Assembly: GCA_034401795.1 (NCBI GenBank)
Contig: JAVVLW010001659.1
Coordinates: 124,001 to 188,000 of the forward strand
Direction of reading: 5' to 3'
From: Chaetoderma sp. LZ-2023a
Lineage: Eukaryota > Mollusca > Caudofoveata > Chaetodermatida > Chaetodermatidae
DNA length: 64,000 nt
Shown: piece after piece, positions 47,690 through 59,879 of the stretch
How positions within the stretch are numbered: position 1 is the first letter of the stretch
How the letters are laid out: every line of letters begins with the position of its first letter
Notes under the pieces: generated by a model
The model's database searches: none
Seen by the model: the letters and a program-made list of their open reading frames with translations, nothing else
What the model was told of the DNA's origin: nothing
Program-made: the position numbers and the translations under genes

Positions 47690-49712
47690 AAGTCATGTCC
47701 ATCCTGTTTTAAGCCTATAAAGGCTAGATTCTTCCCCCACCCTTGCCATCTTTGCTCAGTGTGTAGGCTGTCTAACAAATGTGTCATTTGTAAAGAGTGG
47801 GGAGGGGATCTAACCTCTGAATTCTTTGCTTTTCAGGCTACGCTGATGGCTGAGGAGGGCAAGAAGACTAAGAAGGAGGGTAAGAAGAAGGCCTCTGAGG
47901 AGGGTGAGCTCAAGGCCTTCAAGGTAGAGTTAATGGGTGCGATGCACAGGACTTTGAAAGATCTGATGCCTGACATGCTTGGCGGCATGTTTCCGGGCAC
48001 AGGTGTTTCAACTTCCTGCACATCGACCTCAGTGCAGGTAGCCCCTGTCCCTGGATCATGCCCTACTAGCTCGGACAAAGTGTTTAGTGATCCAGGGGTG
48101 GCCGTCTTGGACCCAGGCTTGATGTTCGCATCGCCTGGTGTTCCAACAGCGCGAGCAGCATCAGGTGGGACCCGACCAGCAGGCCTGACCACGATCACTC
48201 GCGGAGTAACCTCATCATCGACTTTTGAGCATTCTCCTGGTCAGTCAGGGTTAGTTTTCCTTACTAATCCAGAGTCTAACTTTCCTGACCAGGAAGATGA
48301 TGAAGACTACCTGCTCGGCCGACAGGATGAGCATGAAGACATGGATGCGAGCATCTACACTCCTCTCATGGGGAGCACGGTCGCTCGCACCTATGGCACT
48401 GTTCCCTCAGGAGCAGGCTTCATGATTCACCCTGTGGGCCAGTTTGGAGCGGATGGCCGCCCGTATAAGATTCCACGCTTAAGCGTGGAATCTCATACGG
48501 ATGTTCCGGGCCGCGCTGGTGTGCATGATTCCCCACACATAAGCGCAGCCTTGGTGCCTGGTCAGCCTATGGAGAATGTTATGCTAGCCCTCGCGGGCCC
48601 GTATATATTCCCTGGGCAGCCAGGTTCGTCTATAGCCTTCTCTTCTTCCTCGGCCTTTCCTGCGAATGCCATTGAAGATGATGAGGGCCCGCTGCTCATC
48701 GGCAATTCGCAGGTAGCCACGGATGAAGACTGGTTAGAAGCGTGTGCGTGGCTCCTCACTGTCAGACCAGAGATCTCCATGGATGAGACAGCCGCTGGTA
48801 ACCCTCGGGCATGGTTACAGGCAAAGCCGTTGGCCGGCACGACTCTGTCTCTGCCGTATGCTGAACATATCTTAGATATGTTCTCGACGGCAGAGGAGTC
48901 GATCAGACCGAAAGGTCACCTCGCGAAGGCCCCCCCACCCCCCGCGAGGTTGCTAGGCGATGTCGGGTTACTGCTAGTCAGTATGTGCGATATGGCCTAG
49001 TGCCCAGACCGAGGGCGGACGACTGCGCCGCTCTGGGGGAAGATACGCGGCCGGGTTCCTCTGCTGACATGGGAGCGTTGTGCACGGGCGCTATGCGCTC
49101 GGCTAATCCCGCTTTGCGCGACACTGAGGAGAGCTCACGAGCGGCGATTAGTGCGCTGTCCCATGTCTCTCAGCTGCTATGTGGGGTAGTAGCAGCCTCG
49201 GTGCAGCAACAACCTAGCCCTGTGACAGTCCAGCGAGCCATCCAGGATGGCATCAACCTGCGCTGGACTGTCTGACTAGGTCAGTCACAAAGTCACTGAG
49301 AACGAGGCGCACCTTTGCTCTGTACAATTTGTGCCCATCTCAGGAGCTCAAGTCGCGCTTGTTGCAAGCGCTGATGGCGGGACCTGGTCTTTTTGGAGGT
49401 GAAGGTTGTCGGCACCTCCAAGAGACAGTGACTTTGGTGAATAACCAGAGGGCGCTGCGCGCACAGTTTGAAGTGCTGCGCAGAGAACACGTACGTGTTC
49501 AGCCCTCGGCTGCTCGACAGCAGTACGCTCGTGGCAGTGCTGGCATTGTCAGAGGCCAGCAGGCCAGCCGGGCTCAGAGACCGCCTCGGCCGCGCCAGCA
49601 GCAGCGTGCTGTTGTACGTCGGCCAGCGCCTCAAGCGCAGCCAGCCAGACAGCAGCCCACGCACCGTGGTGCACGCGGCGCGCGAGGAGCGGCACGTGGT
49701 AACCGGGCCTGA
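47690..49712 (+). pseudogene. DIRS copy D gag, frameshifted
   Basis: Begins KSCPSCFKPIKARFF with the family zinc module intact. The frame is broken at a C-rich run (48929-48943) and again by a one-base loss near 49260. The tail at 49329-49712 is RG/Q-rich as in other copies and ends at TGA. Confidence 0.85.
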
Positions 49713-51830
49713 TGGGCTAAGAATTTTTCTGGTTACCACAAGTACCACTCGGGTGTTGTCACTCGTACCAGAGACACTCCAACTTCTAAAATTTATGGGC
49801 ACCCCGTCAACCCTAGGTGCACCAGTGGGAGGTCATTTGACTTGCCACATTCAGAAGTGGGACCGGTTAATTCAGGACCGCTTAGTCTTGCAATGGCTTT
49901 CGCACGGATACAGTCCAGAATGGATAAGAGGTCCGCCGTTGCATCTGTCTCTGGTACCGGTCTGGACTCAAATTCCAAGAGATCCAGACAAGCGGTTGTG
50001 CATAGAAGAGGAGATAGAATCTTTAATTCTAAAGGAAGCAATTCAACCGGCGCAAGATTTCCCGGGCTTCTATTCAACCATGTTTCTTGCGACAAAGAAC
50101 ATCGGGTGGGGGGGGGGGGTGGAGACCAATTCTCAACCTCAAACCCCTAAACAAGTTTATAGATACACCGAGTTTCAAAATGGAAACAGTAAGATCGCTG
50201 TTGTTGGGGTTAGAGAAGGGGATGTGGACAGCATCAATAGATCTCAAGGATGCTTATTTCCACATTCCAATTGCACCGAGTTTTCGTCGGTTCCTGAGAT
50301 TTGCTTTTCAGGGAGGCCAATGGGAATTCAAGGTTCTTCCATTCGGCATCTCGACGGCTCCAAGGGTCTTCACTCGAGTGCTACTTGCTATCACGGCATA
50401 CCTCCGCAGGAGAAATATAGCTGTCTTACATAGACGACTGGTTGCTGAAAGCACACAACCCAGAAAGTTTGACAGCAAATCTGGAGATAGTTCTGAAAAC
50501 TATTTAGGCTGGATAATCAACTTTCAGAAATCAGAGCTGACTCCATCCCAGAAGTTTGTTTACCTAGGTATGTTCTTCGATCTGGAGATAGGATATGTTT
50601 ATCCATCCCAGGAGAGAGTGGAAAATCTCCTCTCGTGCATTCAGTTGGTTTGCAACAGTCGTTATATTCTAGCACAAGTCTATCTGAGAATGTTAGGGCT
50701 GATGGTTTCAATGGAACCAGTCATTCCTCAGGCAGCCTTATGCAGGCGGCCGATTCAGTTGTTTCTCATGGCTCAGTGGACGCAGAGTTCAGGATCACTG
50801 GACTCGCGCATTCAAGTGTTGGACCATCTCATTCATCACCTTCATTGGTGGATGGAGAGAGGAAATCTCCTGGCGGGGGTCATGCTGACCCCTCCCTATC
50901 CTCAAGTAATGATGTTTACGGATGCATCGATGGAGGGATGGGGAGCTTGCCTGGAAGAAGCCACTATATCAGGGCTTTGGAATCTGGAACAGTCAAAGGA
51001 ACATATCAACATGCTAGAATTGTGGGCTGTAATTCTAGGCCTGGAACACTTCTTAAAAGAAGTGGAGGGAAAACTTGTGATGATACGTTCAGACAACTCT
51101 ACAGTAGTGAGTTACATAAACCGCCAGGACTGAACGAAGTCGCCCAGTCTCTGTATGATGACATGGAAGCTGCTTTGCTGGTGCATGGATCATATGATCA
51201 CCTTGAAAGCAGTTCCTATTCCGGGAAGGCTGAATCTGTTAGCAGACTCATTGAGCCGAAGGATGAGCATTCTGCCTATGGAATGGCAACTAAATCAATG
51301 TGTGGTGGATCACCTGTTCAATCATTGGGGGAAGCCCAACAGATTTGTTCGCAATGAAGAAGAATGCGAGGATGACGATGTACGTTTCTCCGATTCCACA
51401 TCCAAGTGCTATCGCAATAGATGCGCTAGCAATCAGTTGGAAGGGAATGTATGCATACGCATACCCTCCAACAATCCTGATTCCAAGGATTCTTCAGAAG
51501 ATCAAACAAGAGGAATGCCAAGTGCTTCTGATCACCCCGAATTGGCCAAGCCGATCATGGTTTACGGATCTGCTGGACCGTCTGGTTTGCAATCCGGTTC
51601 CTCTGCCTCTGAAGGACAATATTGTCTTCCAGGGCAAGACGCTTCACAACAATCCGTCAATGTTTCAATTGACTGCATGGATGTTGTCAAAAAATCCGCG
51701 ATTAAGGAGGCCTTTCCTGAGCAAGCAGCCAATTTCATGGCCAGAGCCAGAAGGGGGTCAACCTCCAGAGCTTATAATTATAAAATCAACAGATTTGCAG
51801 AATGGTGCTCAAAGAGATGTATCAATCTGA
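49713..51830 (+). pseudogene. DIRS copy D reverse transcriptase/RNase H, broken
   Basis: Keeps SIDLKDAYFHIP, FTDASMEGWG and RSDNST in pieces. A poly-G expansion (50106-50116) shifts the frame. A second pair of indels at about 50425-50510 takes the YIDD box out of frame. Further breaks lie near 51130 and 51340. Not functional. Confidence 0.85.
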
Positions 51831-52676
51831 TGGAAGCATCTATTCAGGTAGTAGCTGATTTTCTCTGTCACCTGTATCATGCCTAATTCTATTGCTGGAT
51901 ACAAATCAGCATTAATGACTGTTATCCCTTGCTTGGCAAAGAGGGGAAGTGATGAAGTAAGTGTTTTAAATACTCTTATTAAAGGTATGGGCAATCTCAG
52001 ACCAAGAAATCCTCCACTGACACCATCATGGAGTCTTTCTCTGGTTCTGCAGGTTTTGAGTGATAAACCTTTTGAACCACTTAGTTGCTATATCTGTAAA
52101 ATTATTGACATCTAAAACTGTATTTTTAGTTGCGGCAGCATCAGCCAGATGCAGGAGTGAAATTCATGCCTTGTCTGCTGAGCCTAACCGTTATATAGTT
52201 ACAGGTGAAGGCCTTAAGCTTCTACCAAGATTGAATTTCTTGGCTAAGAATCAATCTTTAAAATATCCGGGTAAACCTATTATTTTACCTGCCTTAACCA
52301 GATATGATCCTGGTGCTAAAGTATGGTGTCCTGTCCGTGCTTTAAATAAGTACAAGAGAAGAACTCAGGTTTGGCGGACGGACACATGTTCCCTATGGTT
52401 GTCATGTATTGAACCCCATGGTAGGGCGTCAAGAGACACTATTTCCTGATGGATAGTAGAATGTATTCAATTCTGTCATAAGACAGCCACTGGAATCCAA
52501 GTAGATAGAGCCAAGGCTCATAGCATCCATGGTGTGGTAACTTCCACGGCATTATTTAATGGTGTTTCTATTGACGACATTATGTCAGTAGCCCAGTGGC
52601 ACTGTGAATCAAGTTTTACCGACCATTACCTTCGGGACCCTTCCAACCCGCTCGCCATCTCAGTCCTTAGAAAATA
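51690..52676 (+). pseudogene. DIRS copy D tyrosine recombinase, broken
   Basis: Recognisable from KEAFPEQAANFMARARRGST to TDHYLRD. It has an indel near 51884, a frame change near 52085 and a TGA at 52447-52449. The box I arginine codon is TGC (52150-52152) and the HxxR arginine is CAT (52528-52530). Confidence 0.85.
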
Positions 52677-53251
52677 AAATAATGTAGAGGTTTATGTTTG
52701 TAATTAGTTTCCTCCTCTGCTATTTACAAATATCACATTTGTTGGTAGGGTATCCCTACTATTAGCTGGTACAATTCTCTTCATCCGGTGGGTGAAGAGA
52801 TGAGTGCCGTGTCCAAGACATCAGAGGTCAGTATATATGACCATTTTTGTTTTTTGTCTTGGTGATGGTGTCATTTTTTATTTGATATGGTGATGGTTAA
52901 TGTCTCTTAGTTGTGGTTCTCTCAGAGAGCTTTGAAATTGAAGCAATTCTCCTTTTTTCCAATGTCTAGTAATACTTTCATTAAGTATTAGAGAACGTGC
53001 TAGTCATTGAGAGCAGCGTTTTTTCCTAACCTTCCTCAGAAAGACGGGGGCGGGAGTGCATTTGCCTTTTGATCAGTCTCTCTTCATCAGTCGATTATCC
53101 GATGCAAAATTCTATTCCTGGTTGTGTTTTCAGTCACAATTTCAGATGTTTTAAATCTCTTGAAAATTCAAAGAGCCTAGTCTCTTCGAGGGTGTGCTGG
53201 TTTTCAGGACCTTGCCTCCCACCCACCAAATTTACTTTCAAATTCTGATTT
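52677..53251 (+). other. DIRS copy D 3' non-coding segment
   Basis: Corresponds to the 3' segment of copies A-C, diverged. No gene seen. Confidence 0.5.
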
Positions 53252-53356
53252 TTATCAAGAGTGTTAGGGAGGTAAGTATGTTCTCATGATGTGAAATAAG
53301 AAAATTTATCAAATTTCTTTTTCATGAGTGAGATGACATACTTACCTCCCTAACAG
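53252..53356 (+). promoter_or_regulatory. Internal complementary region of DIRS copy D
   Basis: Mirrors the joined ends at GTGAAATAAGAAAATT. The AATAAA of A-C is AATAAG here. Confidence 0.82.
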
Positions 53357-53496
53357 GATCCCGGCCTCTCCAGCCTCGGAGGCCTGGTCCTTTGGTTATT
53401 TGAATAGTTGCTTCTATGTCAGCCAATATTTAGTAATGGAAGTACCAGTATGCGCATGCGCAGTGGGTGTGGTCTGTCATGTGCATGACTGTGTAC

Positions 53497-54910
53497 TAGG
53501 GCTGGGCGGTCTGACGGTAGTACCGTGAGGACCGCGGTATACCGTGAACCGATACCATGACCGTTGACATTTCCAAATACCGTCCATAATGTTTGAGCAA
53601 TATTTGAGAAATATATTCATAAAATCTGACTTGACCAAGGGTAAATAGGTACTAATAGTGCCAAAAATACAGGCATCCCTAACTATTAGCCGAGTTGAGG
53701 TGAAAGGGTCATTGTAAAAATAAACATCAAGACGTAAATTACAAAATAATGACAGGCAGAATTGTATGTCAAACGTACGTCTTGAAAGTCACAGTAAAAT
53801 TGCTTTATTTAAAACATCTAAACTCATTCTCTGGCCGTCCGCTGGTAGTAATTACACTATAATATATTCCCTATTCCCGTTTCTATTATTTGTAATTTAT
53901 TACTCAAATATGCTAGAATAACAATATAACATACAAACTGCGCGCTATTCAAACACAACAGCGATCTCGCAAAGACATATCTGATTGGTTCTTCATGAAC
54001 TAGACCGTGGGAAAATACATTACTATGCTGAATTTATCAATGAAAATTTACTGAAAAGTAGTATTTGCTCACGCCATTTTGATCACGTGCTAATTTATTA
54101 ACAACGAGCAGCGTTTCGTTATTTTTTATTTTTCTGGCTTGTTTAAAGAAATTTCTTTAAGGATTAAATCCAGTTTAAGTAATGACACCTAAAAATTATA
54201 GTGTTTTAGTTTTTGTAATTCATTTTTCAACTGGCTACACGTCCGAAGTTTGCGGAAATAGCTTTTTACACGCATTGTTCACGTGAAGCATGGTGAGTAA
54301 CGAGTCTGCACATCGGGTACTCGGTAATTATCAGAAGCTTTGGAATCAGCTATATTCAATGTCGTGTTATATGTATGTGTATAGGGCTATTTTCGCGAGT
54401 AACAGAATATACGACTCCAACAGAAATAAAAGAGTACAACACTCACCCCGTTTAAATACTCGCGGATTTTGTCTGGATTCTGTTTATCAAAGGGCTTGAC
54501 TGCCAAAATAAAATTTACCGTTTGCTGGTCACACGCATTAATAGCAAGAACAATCCAGATTGAAAATAGTGCACCCCAATGTCTCAAACAGCGGATTACA
54601 GTTAGCGAGTCGACCACACCCTTTGACCGATATTCCCATGAATGATATTACGTCAATAAAAATAGTGACCTAATAAAATCGTGAAACTAAACAGTCGCAA
54701 TAGCCATGTTTTTCTTCGCTAAATCAGGATGTCGATTTATTTATTTTACCTATATTTACCATTGATTGGAGATGGAAGTGAAAAGGAAATGGAAAAAATT
54801 GTTCTAATTTCGTGGCATGCCTCAAGCTCAGATGACGGTATACCGTGGTACCGCGGTATTTTTTCATGGTACCGATACCATCATGTAAATATCAATACCG
54901 CCCAGCTCTG
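53497..54910. mobile_element. Non-autonomous hAT-type element inserted in DIRS copy D
   Basis: Inverted ends TAGGGCTGGGCGGT and (reverse complement) CAGAGCTGGGCGGT, flanked by the 8-bp duplication CTGTGTAC (53489-53496 and 54911-54918). Removing it restores the copy D terminal repeat. Ends are rich in ACCGCGGTA/TACCGTGA subterminal repeats. No ORF with a recognisable domain. Confidence 0.88.
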
Positions 54911-55109
54911 CTGTGTACATCCACCTGCCCATTAGGGGCACCTAACCTTTTATAATTCTGAATATTATTGAATTTAGAGCCGATATAATAATATATCAAT
55001 AGTGTTAGGGAGGTAAGTATGTCATCTCACTCGTGAAAAAGAAATTTGATAAATTTTCTTAATTTAGGACATAAAGGTGACATTTAGCGAAGCTAGGAAC
55101 AAATGATTT

Positions 55110-55315
55110 ATCCGTTGTTAAATTGGATGGAGGCACGTTTGTGATGCGTTCACTGATACATCAGAAAATATGCCATAGCCGTATCTCGGCGCATAATTCA
55201 CGTTAGCAGCTCTATCACTGAATGGCAAGATACTGATCAGAAAGAATTTAGGCATTGGTTGAATTGACTGGAGATGCATTTGTGATACGTTCAGTGATAC
55301 ATTAGAAAGTTTATA
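55110..55315. repeat. Diverged tandem duplication (~160 bp units)
   Basis: AAATTGGATGGAGGCACGTT and GAATTGACTGGAGATGCATT start two similar segments that continue through a GTTCASTGATACATYAGAAA block. Confidence 0.6.
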
Positions 55316-55734
55316 GCCAGATCTTAATGCCAATTCAACAATAGCATTAGACGCTGTCATTGAATGATAAGATAAGCTAACGAAAAAAGATCTTTGCGCA
55401 TGTATTCACGAAAATGACCAAAATGTTGCCGCATGTTTTATTTTTCCTGGATGTTTTTCTTCTTTGAAGACTAGATGACGGCGGAAGATTTAATATTTCT
55501 TACTATTGGTAATTTGCTTCTTTTTTTTTTCACCGTTCTCAAGAACATGGGGGTGGTATAATTGGGAGGGGCGGTAAAATTAGAATAAATATGGTATGGT
55601 ATTGTGCAGTTCATAAATAAGTTATAAATTAACGTTTCCAAAACAAAAACAGAAATATGTTAGTTAATACAGTTTTAAACACGATGTAAGAAGTGTTTTG
55701 TTGACTATTTTGGACATAAGGCAGTAATGTCTTT

Positions 55735-56350
55735 CAATCCAATTATGTTCAAAGTATTCAACAGTATGTTTTATTATCCCCACGTTTGAAAAAAATGTTG
55801 GGATATTGTAATTGCCTCCATCTGTCTGTCCATCTGTCCATTCGTCCATCACACTATCTCCTCCCAAACCATTGGGTGGAATTAAATCAAATTTGGCATG
55901 TGGGGTACCCATATGATTCCGTTTTGCCAGACGATATTTAGATTTGGCTTCCCCCCCCCCCCACACACAAATCAGTTGTAACGCAACTCCCCTGAAATCA
56001 TTAGACATAACTCAACCAAATTTGACATCCGAGTTACCCATATGATTGTGGAGTGCAGAGTGCCAGTTAGATTTGGCTCCAGGGTGGGTGGGGGTGGGTG
56101 GGGGATGGGTAAAAGTAAAATTTTAACCTGCGGAAATTGATTGTAATGCATCGCCTCCAAAACCTTTGGACAGAATTCAACAAAATGTGGTCTGTGGGTT
56201 ACCCATATCAATGTGGAGTACATGAGCACATTGTAATGCAACTCCTCTGACACTATTGGACAAAATTCAACCAAGTTTGCTGTGGGAGTTATCCATATGA
56301 TTGTGGAGTGCAAAAGGACGTTTACATTTGGCTCCGCCCCTGGGTGTGGG
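55735..56350. repeat. Four diverged tandem units of an unnamed repeat
   Basis: Each unit carries CATTGGACARAATTCAACCA, GTTACCCATATGATTGTGG and often ATTTGGCTCC (near 55870, 56001, 56164 and 56252). Unit spacing is about 90-160 bp. No coding signal in either strand. Confidence 0.65.
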
Positions 56351-56708
56351 TTGTGAGGTGTGTCTAAAGTTCAAAGCAGTGAACGTGGGATTTGCGATGA
56401 CGCATCATCGACCAATCAATCTAGTTTTGTTTTGGAAACACATTAAGTTATTTCTTAGCTATACTGTTTAATAAGTCCATATCAATCCCTTTCATAGGAT
56501 AAGTTTTGAGAATTCAGAGTTGTACAAGCACCTTTCTAAATTTGCGCACAGTACCATAAAATCACTTTGGATAGGGGAAGCCAAATTGCTGAAGAAATTG
56601 CCGCTGATGTTTTGTAATAACTCTTATATTCTTTTTGAAAACAGTTCTATTCATCATTCTATAAAGCTTCACTCTGACTAAGGTCTGGATATATTTCTCT
56701 TGTTTCAG

Positions 56709-56762
56709 TACCCACCAAATGATCCCAGTATTGCAATGAGGAAGTTTCTTCATATGCTACAG
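56709..56762 (+). CDS. RSPH10B: RSPH10B exon
   Basis: 18 codons, YPPNDPSIAMRKFLHMLQ, phase 0. Matches the P-x-M-[RK]-x-FL-x-ML block of RSPH10B. Acceptor GTTTCAG, donor CAG|GTAATG. Confidence 0.85.
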
Positions 56763-57234
56763 GTAATGCATTTCGAGTAATTATAGAAATAAAAATAATA
56801 ATAATAATAATATTTTGAAACTTAGTCAGTCATGCTAATCAGTACTCAGCAGTATAATAATGCAAATAAGGTAGCACACCTTTTGCCCCTTTCGATAGTA
56901 GTGGAGCAGATGGGACAAAGTCTATGATATAGGAAATGTTGTTGAAACTAATTCAAATAGAAGCTGTTGCTGTGTATTTTATGTTTGAAGAGATCTGTAT
57001 GTAATTAATGGAATTATCTTCATTACTGTTCGCTATCGTGTATATTATGAAGAATACTTTATTGGATCGTTCCTAAGTATATATGACCTGCATTGTGCAG
57101 GTATGTTGAGTAAGTGTAAATAGTAGATTTCTAAATTAATTTTTCTTAACATAACTGTTTTGTTTTTCTATGATTTTGTTATTGTTTAACACTTTAGTGG
57201 CCAAGATTTGTTGAGAAAGTTGAAATTTCTGCTC
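56763..57234. other. Intron sequence without recognised feature
   Basis: AT-rich, with a short AAT repeat near 56795. No exon seen. Confidence 0.35.
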
Positions 57235-57385
57235 AATGAATGTCCATTTACTGGTCAAAAGAATACTATTTTTGAAAATCTACCACTGGAATGACTGGCT
57301 CGGCTATTGAGCCAGTCCTTCCAGTGGTAAATTTTCAAAACGGTCTTATCCTGATCTGCAAATGGACATTCTTCAGGCCCATTAC
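57235..57385. mobile_element. Palindromic MITE, family 1 copy
   Basis: TGTCCATTTACTGGTCAAAAG and the inverse TGCAAATGGACATTC enclose CCACTGGAATGACTGGCTCGG and its inverse. Close to the copy at 1057. Confidence 0.7.
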
Positions 57386-57419
57386 TGATGTCAGTTTTTG
57401 GTGAATGCTATCTTTTCAG

Positions 57420-57530
57420 GACATGGGTTTATTGAATAGTCGCTTGACTGCTAAAGCTGTAATCGATACACTAGCTTCAGATGATCCTAATGTTAGTGAT
57501 GGTGATGGATGTTATAATATGGAGCTAGAG
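57420..57530 (+). CDS. RSPH10B: RSPH10B exon
   Basis: 37 codons, DMGLLNSRLTAKAVIDTLAS then DDPNVSDGDGCYNMELE, phase 0. Matches the acidic D-x-N...YDG...ELE segment of RSPH10B. Acceptor CTTTTCAG, donor GAG|GTAGGT. Confidence 0.87.
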
Positions 57531-57794
57531 GTAGGTCTACAATGGAAAATATCGTCACTTAAATGCCAAACTATATTAATAAGCATTTGAATAAAAACAA
57601 TTAAAGGGTTAAGATGATGTCATGTCTCTACTGCCTAAAATCTTATGGTTATTTATGAGAATACGCAGTGGCCAGCTTTGTACATCCAGGTTATCTGTTG
57701 GTGAGTATTCTGTTGATTGACAATACAATTCATTAACAATGTACAATTTACATCTATAAATACAATGCTTATTAAGTCTTTAATGGTCAAGCTG

Positions 57795-57945
57795 GTCTTA
57801 GGAAAAGTCCATTTTCAGATCATGAGACAACCTTTTTGAAAATGTTCCACTGGAATGACACAACCTTTTTGAAAACTTCCCACTGAGATGACTGGCTCGG
57901 TAACCGACTCCATCATTCCAATAGTAAATTTTCCAAAAGTTTGCA
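57795..57945. mobile_element. Palindromic MITE, family 1, rearranged copy
   Basis: GGAATGACACAACCTTTTTGAAAA occurs as a partial internal duplication, followed by GAGATGACTGGCTCGGTAAC and an inverse arm. Confidence 0.6.
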
Positions 57946-58016
57946 GATTTATATAATGTTGATTTTGGTGTGAAAGTTTACTCTAGTACTAAGATTATTG
58001 ATTTACTGTCATTCAG

Positions 58017-58181
58017 ATGACGTTCCTGGAGTTTTTCGAGGCTTTGATTGGATGTGCTGAGATTTACGTGACAGAAGAAGTGGTGAATGACCCCAGCACA
58101 CCCCCTCCAGCCTCTCCAACATTAGATGAGCACAGTACATTCTCTCTTCCTGTGTCACCATCGAGGGGTGCTACAAGTCAG
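58017..58181 (+). CDS. RSPH10B: RSPH10B exon, last one seen
   Basis: 55 codons, phase 0. Encodes MTFLEFFEALIGCAEIYVTE then a Pro/Ser-rich stretch (NDPSTPPPASPTLDEHS). The FLEFFEALL block is a strong match to RSPH10B. Donor CAG|GTAGCT, so the gene continues, but I cannot find the next exon before element E or the window end. Confidence 0.88.
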
Positions 58182-58404
58182 GTAGCTATACCATACTATC
58201 TTTATATATATATAGACCAGGCAGGAAGCATAGTTACATTTTCCCTGGCGCAACACTAATACTTTGACTCTACTCCATCTAATCTTATGGTGATATTTAG
58301 TAAATATTATTTTGAACTCATTAATTTCAGCTTTTAAAATGCTATTTAACTAGACTCTGCTGATAATTGAGGGATCCGATCGATCACTTAAGTATCTGAC
58401 ATCA

Positions 58405-58648
58405 TAATCAATGGAGGCTTCCAGTTTCTCAGTCAATCATATGACGTCATAATCAACTATGTGATGTGTAGGCTGACATCATGAAACTAATTTTACTATG
58501 GCAGCAACACCCAGTCAAATTAGTTTCAAAATATTCAACAGAATTTTCTGGAAATTAATAATCAGGGATCGATCGACCCTAACAGAGAAGTGTGGGTGGA
58601 GCTTAGCTAAAGATGGGAGGGGCATAGCTGAAACTGGATTCCTCTATT
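58405..58648 (-). mobile_element. Family 2 MITE, inverted copy
   Basis: Starts GGCTTCCAGTTTCTCAGTC and ends AGCTGAAACTGGATTCC, with AACACCCAGTCAAATTAG in the middle; one arm of the central hairpin is lost. Confidence 0.68.
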
Positions 58649-58654
58649 ATGTCA

Positions 58655-58950
58655 CTAGTTAGCTAGTTAGTATGAATTGTATATCGTTGATAAATTTTCA
58701 ATAATGCTGCTGAATATTTTGAAACTAATTTGACTGGGAGATGTTGCTGCCACAGGCACCAGCATAGGTATTAACTGCCACAAGTCAAATTAGTTTCAAA
58801 ATATTTAACAGCTTAAGTGTATTGTTACCTTGAAATTTTGATTCTGGGAATTCTGGTTTCAAAGTTTCAAATTGATCCCAATATTCTTAAAAAGTTGGTG
58901 GAGCTTAGCTAGAAATGGGCGGGGCGATGTTAGACAAGGATTCCTCCATG
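58655..58950 (-). mobile_element. Family 2 MITE, second inverted copy in tandem
   Basis: Contains ATTTTGAAACTAATTTGACT, CAAGTCAAATTAGTTTCAAA and GGTGGAGCTTAGCTAGAAAT. Adjacent to the previous copy in the same orientation. Confidence 0.65.
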
Positions 58951-59294
58951 TGTATATCCAATCAGAACTTAGCAGGTACATCCTCTATTTGTCATATATA
59001 TGCATGCTGATATTGCCTGTAATATTGCCATTTTATAACATTTTGAAGTATAAGTATTCTACTTCGAATAATACTTACCAGATGTACTATTATGATAATG
59101 TCTATTATCTAGTCTAGCTCAAAATAAACAATTAAAACTCCGCACTCTCCTGGTCCTGCCCCTACTGTGTCCGGGAATACCATAGCCGCAGGTACCGAGT
59201 CAATTCCCAATCACAGTCAGATTCGTCTATTTTGCGCTTGTTGAAAGTCGCGTGTATTTAGTGCTCTCTTATTAATTGAATAAGCAGTTTTAGC

Positions 59295-59357
59295 ATGTTT
59301 TTTCGGAAAACCATCGTTGGATTCATGGAGGAACTGGGGAAATCATCACAGGGGCAG
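59295..59357 (+). CDS. DIRS element E gag, predicted exon 1
   Basis: 21 codons, MFFRKTIVGFMEELGKSSQGQ, donor CAG|GTTGTA. A second in-frame ATG at 59325 would give an 11-codon exon, closer to the other copies' composition. Confidence 0.6.
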
Positions 59358-59879
59358 GTTGTATCAATCTAGAATTTATACATTCGTGCCATAATGACTG
59401 TTTGAAATTTCCTTAAATTGGCACATTGTTTTATAATGATAGCCATTGTTGGAGTCGCTTCTGTACCCGTTGACTTTTAGTTTTAATTCGGGTACTCGGT
59501 TAATTTTCTCTTGCGACTCGGTTCCTCTAAGATGGATGCGCCCTTAGCCAAGATGGCGGCGCCCATGAATTATGTCGTTCTTGGCTTGGTGTATCCAGGC
59601 ACTCTGTTGTCGCCGATTTTAGCTCTCGCTTCATTGTCGAGGGTGTTTGTAGTCATCGGCGAGTTATTCTTGGTTATTTAACGTTAGTTAAAGGCTGAGT
59701 TGTGTTTTTTTAAAAATTTTCACTCAAAAAAGTTTCAAATATTTCCTGCCTAAGACTTGTTATCATTAAATTGAGAGAAAGTTAATGTGTTTAAGAAATC
59801 TTAACTAGCAAGTCTATTGTGCGTATTGCTCGTCATTGGTTGTCATGTGCAGCGTTTTAATTCTTCTCTGTGTTCGCAG
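59358..59879 (+). other. Predicted gag intron of element E
   Basis: Ends GTGTTCGCAG. Contains AAGATGGCGGCGCCCATG near 59551, a YY1-like CAAGATGGCGGC core that could be a promoter element. Confidence 0.5.

Larger units (their letters stand above)
46440..55061 (+). mobile_element. DIRS-type retrotransposon, copy D (degenerate, older)
   Basis: Same layout as A-C but strongly diverged in DNA and protein: ends TTTCACATCATGAG... and ...TAAATTTTCTTA, internal complementary region at 53252-53356. All ORFs are broken. A 1.4-kb hAT insertion lies in the right repeat. Confidence 0.88.
46214..55605. mobile_element. TIR DNA transposon remnant hosting DIRS copy D
   Basis: The left end TACCGTATTTATTCTAATTATA (46216 on) is matched in inverse near 55567-55605 (reverse complement CCATATTTATTCTAATTTTA). 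The intervening non-DIRS sequence is 46240-46439 and 55062-55560. No transposase frame is visible and the superfamily is unknown. Confidence 0.5.

Noticed and set aside
54290..54935. Small frames inside the 53497-54910 hAT element as transposase
   Set aside because: Too short and without BED, RNase H-like or dimerisation motifs.
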